Shown piece by piece: positions 20,547-31,739 of a DNA stretch of 64,000 bases. Source of the DNA: Athripsodes cinereus (taxonomy: Eukaryota; Arthropoda; Insecta; Trichoptera; Leptoceridae); NCBI GenBank assembly GCA_947579605.1, contig OX388317.1:25935384-25999383 (forward strand), in the 5' to 3' direction. Numbering within the stretch: the stretch's first letter is position 1; each line of letters starts with the position of its first letter. The position numbers and the translations under genes are program-made. Below the pieces are notes generated by a model. The model made no database searches. It was not told the DNA's origin and worked only from the letters and a program-made list of their open reading frames with translations.

Positions 20547-20708
20547 GTTCGTCGGTAGCCTGGAGGTAGAGTCTCGGCCTTGTGAACAAGGGGTCCGGGG
20601 TTCGATCCCAGGTGCCGGCAAACTCCCCTTTCACGACACAAGCTTTTAGCTTACTGTGAAAGGTGTATAAGGTTATATTTGGGTTTATAACAAAAACCCA
20701 GATATATC

Positions 20709-20769
<61 letters not shown>
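20547..20769 (+). mobile_element. S2 SINE with 55 bp poly(A)
   Basis: Same family as the copy 360 bp upstream, with a full B box ggttcgatccc. It ends in 55 uninterrupted A residues (20715-20769). Such a tail decays quickly by replication slippage, so this is probably a recent insertion. The reverse-strand ORF overlapping it (20420-20641) is not a gene. Confidence 0.9.
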
Positions 20770-20770
<1 letters not shown>

Positions 20771-20964
20771 AGGAATTTATCACTTGGGTTATTTCACCAC
20801 TGTAGCTGAGAAAGATCCACCTGTAGGAATGTTGCGCGCTGTGCGGCTTGGATCTTTTCACTTCTATAATTTAATTGAACTATTTATTCCTATCTAAAAT
20901 TTACGTTCTTTGTGAGAACTTTCATCATTGATATTGTAACTGCATTCATTTTTTTTTATAATGG

Positions 20965-21115
20965 GTTACAATCCATTGGATTGCTCTGCAACGAGTTTGG
21001 ATTTTCTTCTCCATTCCTCCCTTTTCTCAGCCAGTCTTTTCAGCTCTACGTATGTATAAGCCACAGTTCATGCCCCTCTTCACTTGGTCCATTTTTGTGG
21101 TAAGGAGTATAGGAT
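20965..21115 (-). mobile_element. RTE-C LINE C-terminal fragment
   Basis: The reverse strand encodes YVELKRLAEKREEWRRKSK, then LVAEQSNGL and a stop, matching the plus-strand copy at 54156-54403 (YVELKRLAENRDEWRRK). Frames upstream are broken. Confidence 0.7.
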
Positions 21116-21195
21116 CACAGTACTTAGTCCTTTTCATCATGATACTCAAAAAATACATGTTAATACATTGATGTACCATAATTAAGAAAATCGTA

Positions 21196-21436
21196 GGTAT
21201 CGTGGAGCACTAGGCAAAGAAATGGTATCTTAATCATTATTGTAGGTTTTCGAGTATACTGTAAAAGGCAGATGTTCGGAAAAATACAGACATTCAACAT
21301 TTTAAGTTCAGCGATGAGATTTATCACCAATACTGAACGTCTTTATTGTTCGTATGCACAGAGGAGACGGCTAGCATTTTATAACATACGCAGTTGACCT
21401 GCTGGCCACCTCACTTACAGTATGATGATATAGTAG
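21196..21436 (+). mobile_element. S1 retroposon, diverged
   Basis: Starts gtggagcactaggcaaag, body ttcagcgatgagatttatca, tail region gctggccacctcacttacag and gatatagtag. It lies head-to-tail directly before a full S1 copy. Confidence 0.75.
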
Positions 21437-21439
21437 TTC

Positions 21440-21722
21440 AAATAACAAATCCATCCCGTGGAGCACCCGGTAAAGAATTGGTCTCCCACTCTTCTCTGTA
21501 AGTTTTCGAGTGTCCTGTAAAAGGCAGGTGTTCGAAAAAATTAAGACATTGTACATCTTAAATTCAGCGATGAGGTTTGCCACCCATCCTGAATGTCTTG
21601 ATTTTATATTGGCACGAAGAGGACAGCTTGCATGTTTCTTACATGCAGCTGGTCTGCTGGCTACCCCACTTGTGGGATATGCCGTGATGGTATAGTAGTA
21701 GTAGTAGTAGTAAATAACAAAT
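21440..21722 (+). mobile_element. Full-length S1 retroposon with 11 bp target duplication
   Basis: The element is 21451-21711 (261 bp) flanked by the direct repeat aaataacaaat (21440-21450, 21712-21722). Its head contains tggagcacccgg, a one-mismatch fit to the pol III A-box pattern, and gtgttcgaa at 21531, a weak B box. The body ends gctggctaccccacttgtgg and gatatgccgtgatggtatag, followed by (TAG)6. The flanking repeat and tandem tail show it is a retroposon. No ORF. It is the reference copy for the S1 family here. Confidence 0.85.
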
Positions 21723-21998
21723 GTTGATTACTTAGTTTTTATTATACATAGATCGAATGTCAATAGTATTAATCTACATAAAAGTGATATAATAAAGATA
21801 TTAACTACCAATAAAACTGTGTGTTGAGTAACCTTTGTATTATGCTGTCAATAACTTACTGCATATAATTCTTCAATGGATAATTATTACTGTCTGTTTA
21901 ATTGTTTTGACTTGTGTCATATACTCATGATCATCTGATTTTATTAACACACTTCTCTTTGTACGAAGAAAAAGTAGTTTGTAAGGATAAATCTACCA
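21723..21998. other. AT-rich stretch, nothing recognised
   Basis: No element match seen. Confidence 0.35.
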
Positions 21999-22416
21999 AC
22001 GGTCCAGTTCCACACATCAACAAGTCGAAATTTTTAAAATTTTTGATTTAATTGGTAATTCATAAAATCAACTCCACTCTATTAATTCCACAAACAAATA
22101 ACTATAAGAAATACACGGTTCCGTTTATACATAAATTATTAATTATTATTATTAGCACTTTATAAATTATTAAGTTTAGGTATGAAAAAAACAATGTTCT
22201 TACCATTTTTCAATTCCACAAATAAATATTTCAAATTGTTTAACTATTGAACGGAACAAAGCCAACATAATGCCTCCAACAGTGCGATTATTATATGATA
22301 TAATATTTCACTTTTTGTTGTCTTTTTAAAGCATAACATAAATTAACAAAATTACAAAAATGGCAATTTCTCGAATAAAAGACATTTCGACTTGTTAAGT
22401 TGTGGTATTGGACCGT
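21999..22416. mobile_element. 418 bp TIR element (MITE)
   Basis: The left end acggtccagttccaca ... aacaagtcgaaat and the right end are inverted repeats of about 33 bp with four or five mismatches. CCA lies on both outer sides (21996-21998, 22417-22419), a possible 3 bp duplication. The AT-rich interior has further partial inverted pairs (aattccacaaa). No ORF. Confidence 0.7.
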
Positions 22417-22475
22417 CCAAATGTCATTCTGTGCTCTCTGTCTACCCCTTCTGGGACACGTCGTGAGGGTATAGA
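22417..22475 (+). mobile_element. RTE-B-like 3' tail fragment
   Basis: ctctctgtctaccccttctg followed by cgtgagggtatagatagag matches the RTE-B subfamily 2 tail. Only the final ~55 bp remain. Confidence 0.5.
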
Positions 22476-22599
22476 TAGAGATACTTTGTGTTCATTATTA
22501 TTGCACCTTGGTTATCTAGTCTTCATAAATGTCATTGTTAGACAGAGTTTGGACTCTTATGGTATGAGTACATTCTTAAAGGAAGTTCACATGTGTACT

Positions 22600-22780
22600 C
22601 GTACAATGTACGACTTTTAAAAGCATATCGCTGAATGAGCTGAAGGCTATCCCAAAGATTGAGTTTAAGAAGTGTTTTGAGGATTGGAAGCAGCGCTGGC
22701 ACAAGTGCATAATCCCTAATGGGGAAAGCAAAAAACGAAAGTTCCTGTTTTTTTCTGAACACACTTCGTACAACATACCT
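22600..22780 (+). pseudogene. mariner transposase C-terminal remnant
   Basis: The plus strand at 22634 onward reads NELKAIPKIEFKKCFEDWKQ then RWHKCIIPNG. The block FEDWKQRWHKCI is diagnostic of the end of mariner-family transposases, which are usually ~345 aa. Only the last ~40 residues remain, without the expected stop context. The catalytic DDD triad is absent. The following sequence (ttctgaacacacttcgtac) may be part of the 3' terminal region. Confidence 0.75.
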
Positions 22781-22986
22781 ACCTAGTTAATATCTATTCA
22801 AATAGGTTGACTAGCGTCTATACGCTCCTCTTGTGATTATCCAACATGGATTCGATTACCTAAGACAATAATTGTTTTGGAAGCCTAGGCCCTGAAAGGG
22901 TTGTTCGGCCATCGTAAGTTAATAAGTAATATATCTAATATTATAATTCAATATTTGCATTTAGAATACATTAGTTAGTAGAACTG

Positions 22987-23197
22987 CAGGGCTACTCTTG
23001 AAAAAACTAAACACGATCTTAATCTAGTCTTGATCTTGATCATACGACGCACGAAGTGACTATTGGCCAAAAAAACACGCAAACATATCGCGCGTTAGCG
23101 GAAGCGCGGTGTTTTTGACCATAGTCCCTTCGTGCGTCGTATGATCAAGATCAAGACTATATTAAGATCGTGTTTAGTTTTGTCAAGAGTAACCCTG
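22987..23197. mobile_element. Palindromic element with CAGGG ends
   Basis: Arms of about 85-90 bp: cagggctactcttgaaaaaa at the left and the complement ending agagtaaccctg at the right; inner arms share cttgatcttgatcatacgac and acgcacgaagtgac. The centre contains gcgcgttagcggaagcgcg. CTG lies on both outer sides (22984-22986, 23198-23200). No ORF. Confidence 0.8.
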
Positions 23198-23476
23198 CTG
23201 TTGCTAATCGAAATATAGAATATTAAAAACTTATTTAAGTATCTCATAAATTAATCGAGTCAAGAACAACCTATTCAAAAGAGGAAAATATCGCGAAAAA
23301 TTAAAACATAGCAAATGTTTCCGTAAACTTAGTTGTATAAATTTGTATGTAATAATCATAGGACGTAGGTAATTATTATGTACTTGCATGATTTTACTGC
23401 AAAGTTTTTTTTTTAAATTGTGGTTTATTAAAACATAATTCATTTTATAAGATTATATAGTAGAGATTATTACTAT

Positions 23477-23712
23477 TTCTACAACTACACTATCACGACG
23501 TATCCCACAAGTGGGGTAGCGAGCAGATCAGCCGCATGTAATGAATACAAGCCATGCTCTTCGTGCCAAGAAAAAAATAAGTCATTCAGGGTAAGTGGCA
23601 AGCCTCATGTCTTTATTTTTTTGAACACCTGCCTTTTTATAGGACACTCGAAAACTTACGAAAAAGAGAAGGAGAACAGAACAATTCGCTGCCAGATGCT
23701 CCACGGAAGTGA
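23477..23712 (-). mobile_element. S1 retroposon, near full length
   Basis: Reverse-strand copy from the tail (ctacactatcacgacgtatc) to the head (agatgctccacggaag). Confidence 0.75.
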
Positions 23713-24984
23713 TTAAGTGAACTTTGAATAAAGACTGAAATCTGAACGTTTCAAAAATAGACATTAAGTTCATTAAACTAAAACCTTACATCTACACCTT
23801 TAAAAAGCGACAGTCAACTCTTATAATGGTGGTTGCAATATTTAAAACTGGTTTTGCCAGTTCTAAGGGTTCATTGTCAGGAACTAACTAAGGTGATAGT
23901 CCTGTAATAGTGAGTTATTATTTATTCTGCAAATATTGTGCCGTGCTCCAACAATTATTTCTTTTATATTAATATTAGTAAACTGATACAAGTAAGTGGT
24001 ACAAGTAAATGTGTGGTACTGTAAAAGTATCAATAAAAATCTTTACGTCCAGCACATATCCATTTATGGTAAACAAAGCCTTCTTATTTCTCTATCAGGT
24101 CACGCACAAGATGCCATCATAGATTCCAAAGAATCCACTTACGAATTTTTATAAGTGTTTATTACATGCGTGTGACATAAACACTTACGGTGACATATGT
24201 CAAATTTATGTGACACGAGTACTCGTGGTGACAGTGTCAAGTTCATGATGAACGAGCCCTTCTGATGACATGTCTGACGTAAGCTTTAATGGCGACTTAC
24301 CTGAAACATTATTAGTAAAACTAATAATAAAAAAAAATGTAGAAATAGCTCTCAAAAACAAGTGTTTATTATTTTGATCTCTAAAGGGTTTTATTAAGAA
24401 AAGCTTGAGTTTCTGGAAGGAATGACGAAAGACAGGTTTTAGCAGGAAAAATCTGTACCTACGCATTAGGTCAACAAATTTAGTACACCCCTTTTCGAAA
24501 AATCCTTTAAATAGAAAAATATTATCTCAATATAATTTATGTCACTTTTTTATAGAGTAAATGTACTCGTAACCAGTAATACAAGATTGTAATGAAATAG
24601 ACTATTTAAATTGCTTTCATACATAAGCAAGTTATAATATACAGGTTTTCTTTGCAATAAAATAAAACACATCCTTTATCAATCCTTTTATCTCTTGTAT
24701 AGTGAACAAAGAGGGCTGGAGGTTTAATTGAGCTCTACCTCTGTAGTATGATAATTGTTTATAATTTTAAACTTTTGTCGTTTTATCTTAATATTTTCTT
24801 GTCTTTTTTTGGTTATATAAATATTTTGCAGCTAAATGGTTATTTTTATGGAATGTTTGCACCTTCAGTTTATAAAGTATATAAATTGTGATTGTTATTT
24901 TTGGTGTGAAATTGGCGCACTTTCTAATATATTAAATCAGAGACAAAATTTTCTAAGGTCTGAATCTAACATTTAAACAGGGTT
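23713..24984. other. AT-rich stretch, no recognised element
   Basis: The phrase gtgaca recurs several times at 24165-24235, some of it in near-palindromic arrangement. The reverse-strand ORF at 24206-24466 has no recognisable motif. Confidence 0.4.
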
Positions 24985-25385
24985 AGAAGAAGTCTAAATA
25001 AGTCCAGCGCCAGCGTACTTGGATCGCGCCTTCATATTGGCCGCATCGCATCGGCCGAAGGCTGTAATGGTCCCAGTAGAGTATGGTGTTGTTTTAATAA
25101 TAATAATAATATCTGCAGGTCCTAGTGCCTGGAATAGGCTTCCCACAAACATCAGGGAAGCACAGACCTTGACCCAGTTTAAGACCTGTTTGAAAACGCA
25201 TCTTTTAAAGAAAACATATGGATTAAACTGAATATATATGTAACATCAGTGCTTATATTTTGCAACGCTAACGAATACTTTAAAACATCCATGCGCCTTT
25301 GAGGTGGATCTGTCCACAAAACGCCGCTATAAAAATCATCCGAATATTATTATTAAAGGCTCAAGCTGTGTATATTTTATAATGA
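24985..25385 (+). pseudogene. CR1-like LINE C-terminal fragment and 3' UTR
   Basis: Encodes AGPSAWNRLPTNIREAQTL then TQFKTCLKTHLL, the WN-x-LP C-terminus of CR1/Jockey-superfamily ORF2. Upstream, DRAFILAASHRPKAV is joined through an AAT microsatellite (25100-25110), so the frame is a composite. The UTR ends near ggctcaagctgtgtatatt. Confidence 0.65.
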
Positions 25386-26165
25386 CAAGTAAATGAATGA
25401 AAAAAAAACTTTAAATTTTGCACCCTTTTTTTCAGACAGATAAAATTCTATTTTTTTCATAATGCTAATAATTTTAACTCTAATATATTCTGTAATTTCT
25501 TTGATAGCATATCCCCGTCAAATGCCTAACGATATTGTGCAGAGACAAAAAGATATTCTCATTTCCTCTCTTCCCTTCTGTACCAAAATTTTTAGTATGT
25601 GGTCGTTAAATCAAGAGTCCATGCGGGGAAGCATTTCTTGCCTCAATGTAATACTAAATTTTGTTTGTGCATATTAAATGTGTCGTTGATAAGACGAGTG
25701 TCCTAAGTGTTTTTTTTTAATTTATTTTATGAATCGCTTAAATGCTAATTCTTCGAGTTAATACAATATTACATAGAGTGAATAATAATTCATGTAATAT
25801 GTCAGAGGATACTTATTAGTAATGCTAATATAATGTAAATGATTTATAACACAAAAATACAAACAGTGTCTGTTACATATTTTTCTGTAATAATGTGTTA
25901 TAGTTATTAAGACACTGATATAATATTATACTTCATAAGGTCTGTTGCAGTGCTTTTATGGGTCAATGGCTGGTTCGAGGTCGCCCGACGTGAGGTCTGT
26001 ATATAAAACCTACGAGTTGGTATTATTGCAACATTCTGCTGATTGGAGACGATAATGATGCAATATTATATATAACTGATTTTGAAGTAAATTTTTCAGT
26101 TTTAATTTTGTTCAGTTGAATAAATACTTAAATATATAGACTCTCTATTTTATTAATGCAATTCA
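25386..26165. other. AT-rich stretch, nothing recognised
   Basis: A GC-richer patch at 25965-26020 (ggctggttcgaggtcgccc) could be an old element remnant; not assignable. Confidence 0.4.
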
Positions 26166-26225
26166 TACCCTCATGCTGAGTTTCAGGTGGGGTAGGCAGA
26201 GAGAACAGAGCTTCACATTTATTAC
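26166..26225 (-). mobile_element. RTE-B-like 3' tail fragment
   Basis: taccctcatgctgagtttca followed by ggtggggtaggcagagaga is the reverse complement of the RTE-B tail. Confidence 0.55.
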
Positions 26226-26610
26226 AAAAAATGTTGAGTGTAATGTGTGTCATTCGTCCTTCCTCTTTGTTTCTCTTGTTAAAAATCAAATATTGTACTT
26301 TAGACGTGGTACTAAGGGGATTCTTTACATCCTTCTAGTACTGAAAAATGCATTATTACTATTTTTATTCACCTTATATAATTATTATTTATGTTCACAT
26401 TTTTATATTCAGCAACTTTTTTACTAAATTTTCATTGTTTTGTCTCGCTTTTGATGCCTTACTACTTTGTATTCTTTCATGTATTCTTTTAATGTTGTTC
26501 TTTTTATCCTGTGTAATTATGATGAACCCAAGTGTCCCGTAAGGGGCCTATGGGGATTGATTTACAATAAACAATAAACAATTATCTAGATCTTAACGTA
26601 CTTTTTTCGT
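26226..26610 (+). other. AT-rich stretch with a possible retroposon 3' end
   Basis: gtcccgtaaggggcctatgg followed by tttacaataaacaataaaca at 26540-26580 looks like a polyadenylated 3' end. No coding part is attached. Confidence 0.4.
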
Positions 26611-26945
26611 TTTCTCCATATGAAATTTCACATAAATGCACACCGATTTATTCAACTCGTTTACGTCCTTCTTTGAAAATTTGATCCACTTAGTCAAACT
26701 ACTGTTTCTCACACCACCTTTTTTTCAATAAGTTCATTCTCTTCATGATGAAAGGATAATGAAGAAGGTGCTCATATAACGTATCGAAAAATATATTAAA
26801 GATGTATGAAAACGCGTACGTCCGAGAAATGTGTGACTTGACCACGTGGATCAAATTCTCATGGATGGACGCGTGTTGTATAAGAGAATTCAGACTGCAC
26901 GAATAAAAAATTGGATCAAGGCAGAGGAAAATAAAGACATATGTA
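26611..26945. mobile_element. Two opposed RTE-B fragments
   Basis: 26625-26740 is reverse-oriented RTE-B coding sequence (acgtccttctttgaaaattt, gatccacttagtcaaactac). 26820-26945 is plus-oriented (acgtccgagaaatgtgtgac, gatcaaattctcatggatgg) and ends in tacatacatac. Both are heavily broken. Confidence 0.55.
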
Positions 26946-27365
26946 CATACATACATACCATCACGCCGCTTCCCTCGCGGGGTAGGCAGAAAGGATCGAG
27001 CGCCACTTCCTTCTATCTTTGCATACATCTTTTGCTTCCGTCACTATCATACAATTCCTCATGCATGCTCTCCTGATCAATGAGCTCAACACGTGACCGT
27101 CCTGTAGGATTTGATTTAAATGATCTTGCCATTTAATCTTCGGACGTCCACGTCTCCGAGCACCTTTCCTCTCAGCCAAATATATCTTCTTAGTCATTCT
27201 GTCCTCATTCATTCTTTCCACGTGCCCAAACCATCTTAACTTATTTACATTCATCCTTGTTATTACACCAACTTTCATTCCACATTCCTTTCGTATATCA
27301 CTGTTACGCACACGATCTCTCAGACTTTTACCACACATCCTTCTCAACGATCTCATTTCTACTGT
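26946..27365 (-). pseudogene. RTE-B ORF2 C-terminal fragment
   Basis: The reverse strand repeats the 10623 copy almost residue for residue: VEMRSLRRMCGKSLRDRVRN, NKLRWFGHVERMNEDRM, GARRRGRPKIKWQDHLNQIL, AKDVCKDRRKWRSILSAYPA. The frame is intact. The (TACA)n tail is at 26941-26958. The open frame extends to 27434, but its N-terminal ~23 residues come from flanking sequence. The two copies are the least diverged LINE pair in the window. Confidence 0.8.
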
Positions 27366-28654
27366 TTTTATGCAGAAATATGTAATATGTAAAGATAGAT
27401 TAATATAGTGCTCCGTTCTCTCTGCCAACCCCACATCCGAAACAGCATCAGAGTAAAGATATATTAATAAAAATACTTGTTACTTATGAAGATAAACCAT
27501 TAAAGTTATATTTTTCAATACTTACATAAAATAATTGTATAAACATGGAACTCGATTCTAAAAACGTCTCTTAATTTTTCAGCATCGCTGTATTTTTTTT
27601 CTAGTTACTGAGATGAATTTTTGGTTATGTCAAAAATATTCATGACAATTTTTTAAGATACATCATTGTTTTTTCTACCCAGCGATAGGTGTCTCCCGAT
27701 AAAGTCAGCTACAATGAACAGTGCTATTACTATAAAATAATTAAACTTGAACATTGATTACATGTAATTTTCATTTTTATTACCATAACTAGGTATAAGT
27801 ATCTTATTTTTATCTGTAGCTATAACATTGGATCCACATACCAACATTAATAATACCTGTAAGGGCGCAATCTACTTGTACGCTCTAAGGTGGTTTGTAA
27901 TAATGATAATATATATAAAATAAACAAACGGACAGACAAACAACCTAAACTAATACTTGGAATATGACATAATAATGATTGTTTTATGATTTATAATAAT
28001 TAATAGACAATATTGATAACTTGGCGTTGCCTGGGTATTCTAAACCATTACACCATATTGCATTACAAGTAAGAAAGGCAGTACACTAACTTAATATTAA
28101 CGAATATTTGATTTGATTTAATATTTATTATAACGAACTTTCACAATGTTTGCTCTTCAAAAATAAATAAATAAATAAACAGACTTATAAACTTTTTATT
28201 GTCTATCATGCATTTTCTATAATTATATTTTATACATGTTAAAGGCTCATGCCGTATATTGTAATAAATAAATAAATAAATTAAGGATGGATTTTAAATG
28301 ATGGTCGGTTTTAAATGTTATGTCCGGAATGTTTTATAAAAAAACTTAATTTTACAGGAGACTGGAAAACCAACAAAAACTAGTGAGGAACCAATTCTTT
28401 GCTGAAGACTCTACAGATAATTAGTATACTTCATAGTTAATTGAAATTAAACTACTGCATATTTTGAGACAGGCATCATGGGTCTTTTTAATAAGGAAAA
28501 TATTAAATTAACACGTAATGCTGCAATTGCCATTCTGCTCGCACAGGAAAAAGTACGGTTATATATTAAAATGTTGTTTGAAGATCTTCATCTTAAAGAG
28601 GGTAAGGTAGGCAGGGTTAAAGACCCTATTGTTCAGGGGGTGTTATGATTCTAA
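27366..28654. other. AT-rich stretch with a LINE-like 3' end
   Basis: 27408-27430 resembles an RTE-B subfamily 2 segment (ccgttctctctgccaacccc). 28235-28285 (catgttaaaggctcatgccg, then aataaataaataaataaat) is a plus-oriented LINE 3' end as at 30880. Otherwise nothing recognised. Confidence 0.45.
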
Positions 28655-28800
28655 TTTATTAATTTATTTTATTCTTCTTGCACATCATCATTCATATAGC
28701 AAAATCAACAGAGCAGTTTACATAAGAATGCAAACTTGCGATTTTTTTCCCACAAAACGTCGCATCTTAAAAAAATTGTCTATATAGTTATTATTATTAT
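28655..28800 (-). mobile_element. LINE 3' UTR fragment
   Basis: Left end tttattttattcttcttgca then catcat equals the 3' end of the CR1-like copy at 11370. gcgatttttttcccacaaaa and cgtcgcatcttaaaaaaatt resembles 61395-61440. Confidence 0.5.
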
Positions 28801-29299
28801 TAAAATGGTAGAATTTAATTTGGTACAGTAGAAAAATTAATTCGCGAGAAATTTTATTGCTGCCAAACTTCTCTTCTTGTGAAAGGTTTGACTGTTTATA
28901 TTTTATAAAAAAAAATAACAACAAACGTTCAAACCAACTGTAAACATTTTTATTAAATAATTATCTAATAATCCAATATGTACTAACGTTTAGTTAATTC
29001 TAGTGAATTCGAGTGTCCTGCGAGATCTAGGTAAAGGCAAAATACTTAGTTATTTAATTATAGCTCGTTAAAGAGCAGCTATAAATGTTGTCATATAATA
29101 AAATTATATACTTAGGTACCTGTACAAGAACACTCGTAAAGTTGCGTACTTTTGCGCGTTGATGTCTAATAGTAGGTCGTATACCTACTGTAGGACGTGT
29201 ACCTGCTACTCATGTAAACATACCACTTAATCAACAAATTAATAAATAATGATAAACATCTCCAAGAGATGAAAGATATTCCAGAGATTATTTTAAATA
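28801..29299. other. AT-rich stretch, nothing recognised
   Basis: 29005-29045 (ttcgagtgtcctgcgaga) could be an S1 head fragment; otherwise none. Confidence 0.35.
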
Positions 29300-29430
29300 T
29301 ACGCATAATTCCATCATGCCGTTTCCCTTGAAAAGTAGCTATAAAGGATCGAACGCCACCTACGCCTGTCTTTGCATACATTTTTCGCTTTCATAACTCT
29401 CATATCCCGGTTCTTCATGCAAGCTCTTTT
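29300..29430 (-). mobile_element. RTE-B 3' fragment
   Basis: Reverse complement of the RTE-B C-terminus and tail: tccatcatgccgtttccctt, ggatcgaacgccacctacgc. It encodes MYAKTGVGGVRSFIATFQGK in one frame, a decayed CKDR-x-x-WRSILSAYP. Confidence 0.65.
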
Positions 29431-29435
29431 TTTCA

Positions 29436-29495
29436 ATTATAATACAAGATTCACATCTTAGTTTGGGACTCACTCGATCTATGTGAATTATTTTC
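29436..29495 (+). mobile_element. S3 SINE 3' fragment
   Basis: taatacaagattcacatctt then agtttgggactcactcgatc matches the 3' part of S3 at 53590 and 34440. Confidence 0.5.
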
Positions 29496-30039
29496 ACATA
29501 ATATTATTTTATATTTATTTTATATACAAGCACATAACGGAACAGGGAAAAACTGAGAATTACATAGGCAAAATGTATGCTTGTATAATAAAAATATATT
29601 ATGATAATGAAAGAGATTAAACTACGTAACCTTCGATAAACACAACGTAACTTACAATGTGTAATAATTGACGTAATAATAATAATTTTTATACGCGCAA
29701 AAAATCAATATATCGATAATCTCAACATTCCTTGGCCTTTGTTTTGTTGTATACTCGTATGTCACATGATTCCCGGAAGATCTTTGCGATATCATATTTT
29801 TATTTAATAGATCCAAGCTGCATTCATTGTAGTGATTGTGATTAAACTTTGGAGTCTTTGAGATCAATGATATTAGCAGTAGTAAATAATGGCAAACAAC
29901 AATTAATATTATTAAGAATAATAAATACGACATTATTTTAATACTTACGACACTGGATTATACTCGTAATAAATATAATATCGTCGCTGTGAAATCAAAC
30001 CGGCATATCTGCAAAATGTATATTTTTCACCAGAGACCG
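29496..30039. other. AT-rich stretch, nothing recognised
   Basis: No repeat match or convincing frame seen. Confidence 0.4.
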
Positions 30040-30181
30040 TAGACAAACCGCACTTAGCGATCGACTACTGGCGAACTTTTCGACAATCTATCTACAATAT
30101 ATCTACCATGTAATTATGCGTTACTGTTGCGGTTGTAGTCGAAAATTCGTTTGTAATCGATCGCCAAGTACGGTTTGTCTA
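30040..30181. mobile_element. Palindromic MITE, relative of 15411-15581
   Basis: Ends tagacaaaccg and cggtttgtcta; next pair cgatcgactac and its near-complement gtaatcgatcg. The centre (accatgtaattatgcgttac, tgttgc) matches the centre of the 15411 element. Confidence 0.7.
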
Positions 30182-30420
30182 GGGGGTCAGAGTACTTTAA
30201 AGTTTTCGCATGTGATATTTTCCATTTAACGTTCGTTTGGGTCACCTCAATGCCACTTTATGCATGAATAAAATTTAGTCGTAGTTGCAAATAAATCGGA
30301 ATTTGCTTAAATTATGAGAAATATGCAAATATTGTTCTATTCTATTACTATTGTTATTTTAAATGATCTAGAGTTTGTGTGTTCACATTGTGAAAAGACA
30401 TTTTAAACATATTTGATATT
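30182..30420. other. AT-rich stretch, nothing recognised
   Basis: No element match seen. Confidence 0.35.
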
Positions 30421-30512
30421 AATAAAACACTGTTTTACTTTTCACTATTAATTTATTATTACTCAAGCGCTTTCGTCAAGTTAGCTTGACATTTTCAAGA
30501 GAACTAATTACA
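30421..30512 (-). repeat. PLE-like terminal piece with hammerhead-like motif
   Basis: On the reverse strand, 30499 to 30471 reads CTTGAAAATG, stem GTCAAG/CTTGAC, then GAAAGCGCTTGAG. Compared with 57858-57890 the stem changes from GTCAAT/ATTGAC to GTCAAG/CTTGAC on both sides. Short stem I pairing CTC/GAG brackets it. Confidence 0.55.
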
Positions 30513-31739
30513 AGAAATTTTTTTCTCAAAGTCACATGCAACAACAATATTTTTTATATGTAGGTACCTAAAAACAGAAAAGAAGGGGTAAGGAAGTAGG
30601 AGTAGTTAAGACAATGGTGGATGAACAATATTGGTTTCAACAATGGTGATGAATGGGGTATTTGAATATTTACTATATTTTTAATATTTCTATGTATTTC
30701 CAATGTTTCCAAAGCAATTAATTTTTTTTTATTGTTATTTTGTTCAAATTACTACTATTTTTGTAACATCTTAATGTTTATTTTTATAAATTTGTACCAA
30801 TTCATTTTTTATAATTTTTTTTATTATTGTTATCTGTCAGATTGTTTTTTTTTACTTTGTTATATGTTTAACGTGTAAAAGGCTCACGCCGTATACAAGT
30901 GACAAATAAAATAAATAAATATGCCAGTATGACTTAAAAATCAGTGTAATATTTGCATTTGTGTCACAGTGGCTTCTATTTTGGAAACTGTATTGTAAGA
31001 TAATTCGGTTTGACTTACATAATGGAAATCTTTCCTCATTGAAAATTGTGAAGCGACCAGCGTATTGCACAACAGATCTGTCTTCTTCAAAAAAATAGCT
31101 ATTTCCATGTAAATGCATGCTGGCCCAAGAGCATCTGGCGGATTTTTATTCAACTATACGGTATGCCGGTTCGACATAAAAATAGACTGAAAAAAAGACA
31201 TTTTTTGACACTAATAACTCAAAAACTCAATTTTTGCACATATGCCGGTATGGTTTAACAGCAACGATATGTGTAAACGATAATAAATGTGTACATTACA
31301 AATAAAATTAATGTGTCTCTCTCTTTGAATTTTGCGTATACCTGTTATTATTTCTGACAATTAATCGTTTTGTGACGTATGGTAGTTTCCTCGTTTGCAA
31401 ATATTACAGGTATTGTTGTACTTTTATTGATAAAGTACATTCATCTTCGTATTATAATCTTTGTATGCTGTCAATGAAAACTAACCGAATTGCCTTGTCA
31501 GTAATCAGAAATGGTGATTAGCAAGATAGGACAAGCTTGTTAATCAATAAATTGTTGTATAATATTGTTTTGAATATCAAGTGGTATAATGCGTGTTGAA
31601 AATCACGTAATAACGATATTCTTTGCAATTATACCTGCATTATTTGTATAATTTAATATTTGAATGCATATCTATTACAATTTTGTGTCTCAATGTTCAT
31701 AATGAAACTCTTGTTCGTAAAATGACAATGAATTAAAGA
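30513..31739. other. AT-rich stretch with a LINE-like 3' end
   Basis: 30870-30925 (cgtgtaaaaggctcacgccg, then aataaaataaataaat) is a plus-oriented LINE 3' terminus. ORFs at 30852-31153 have no recognised motif. Confidence 0.45.
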
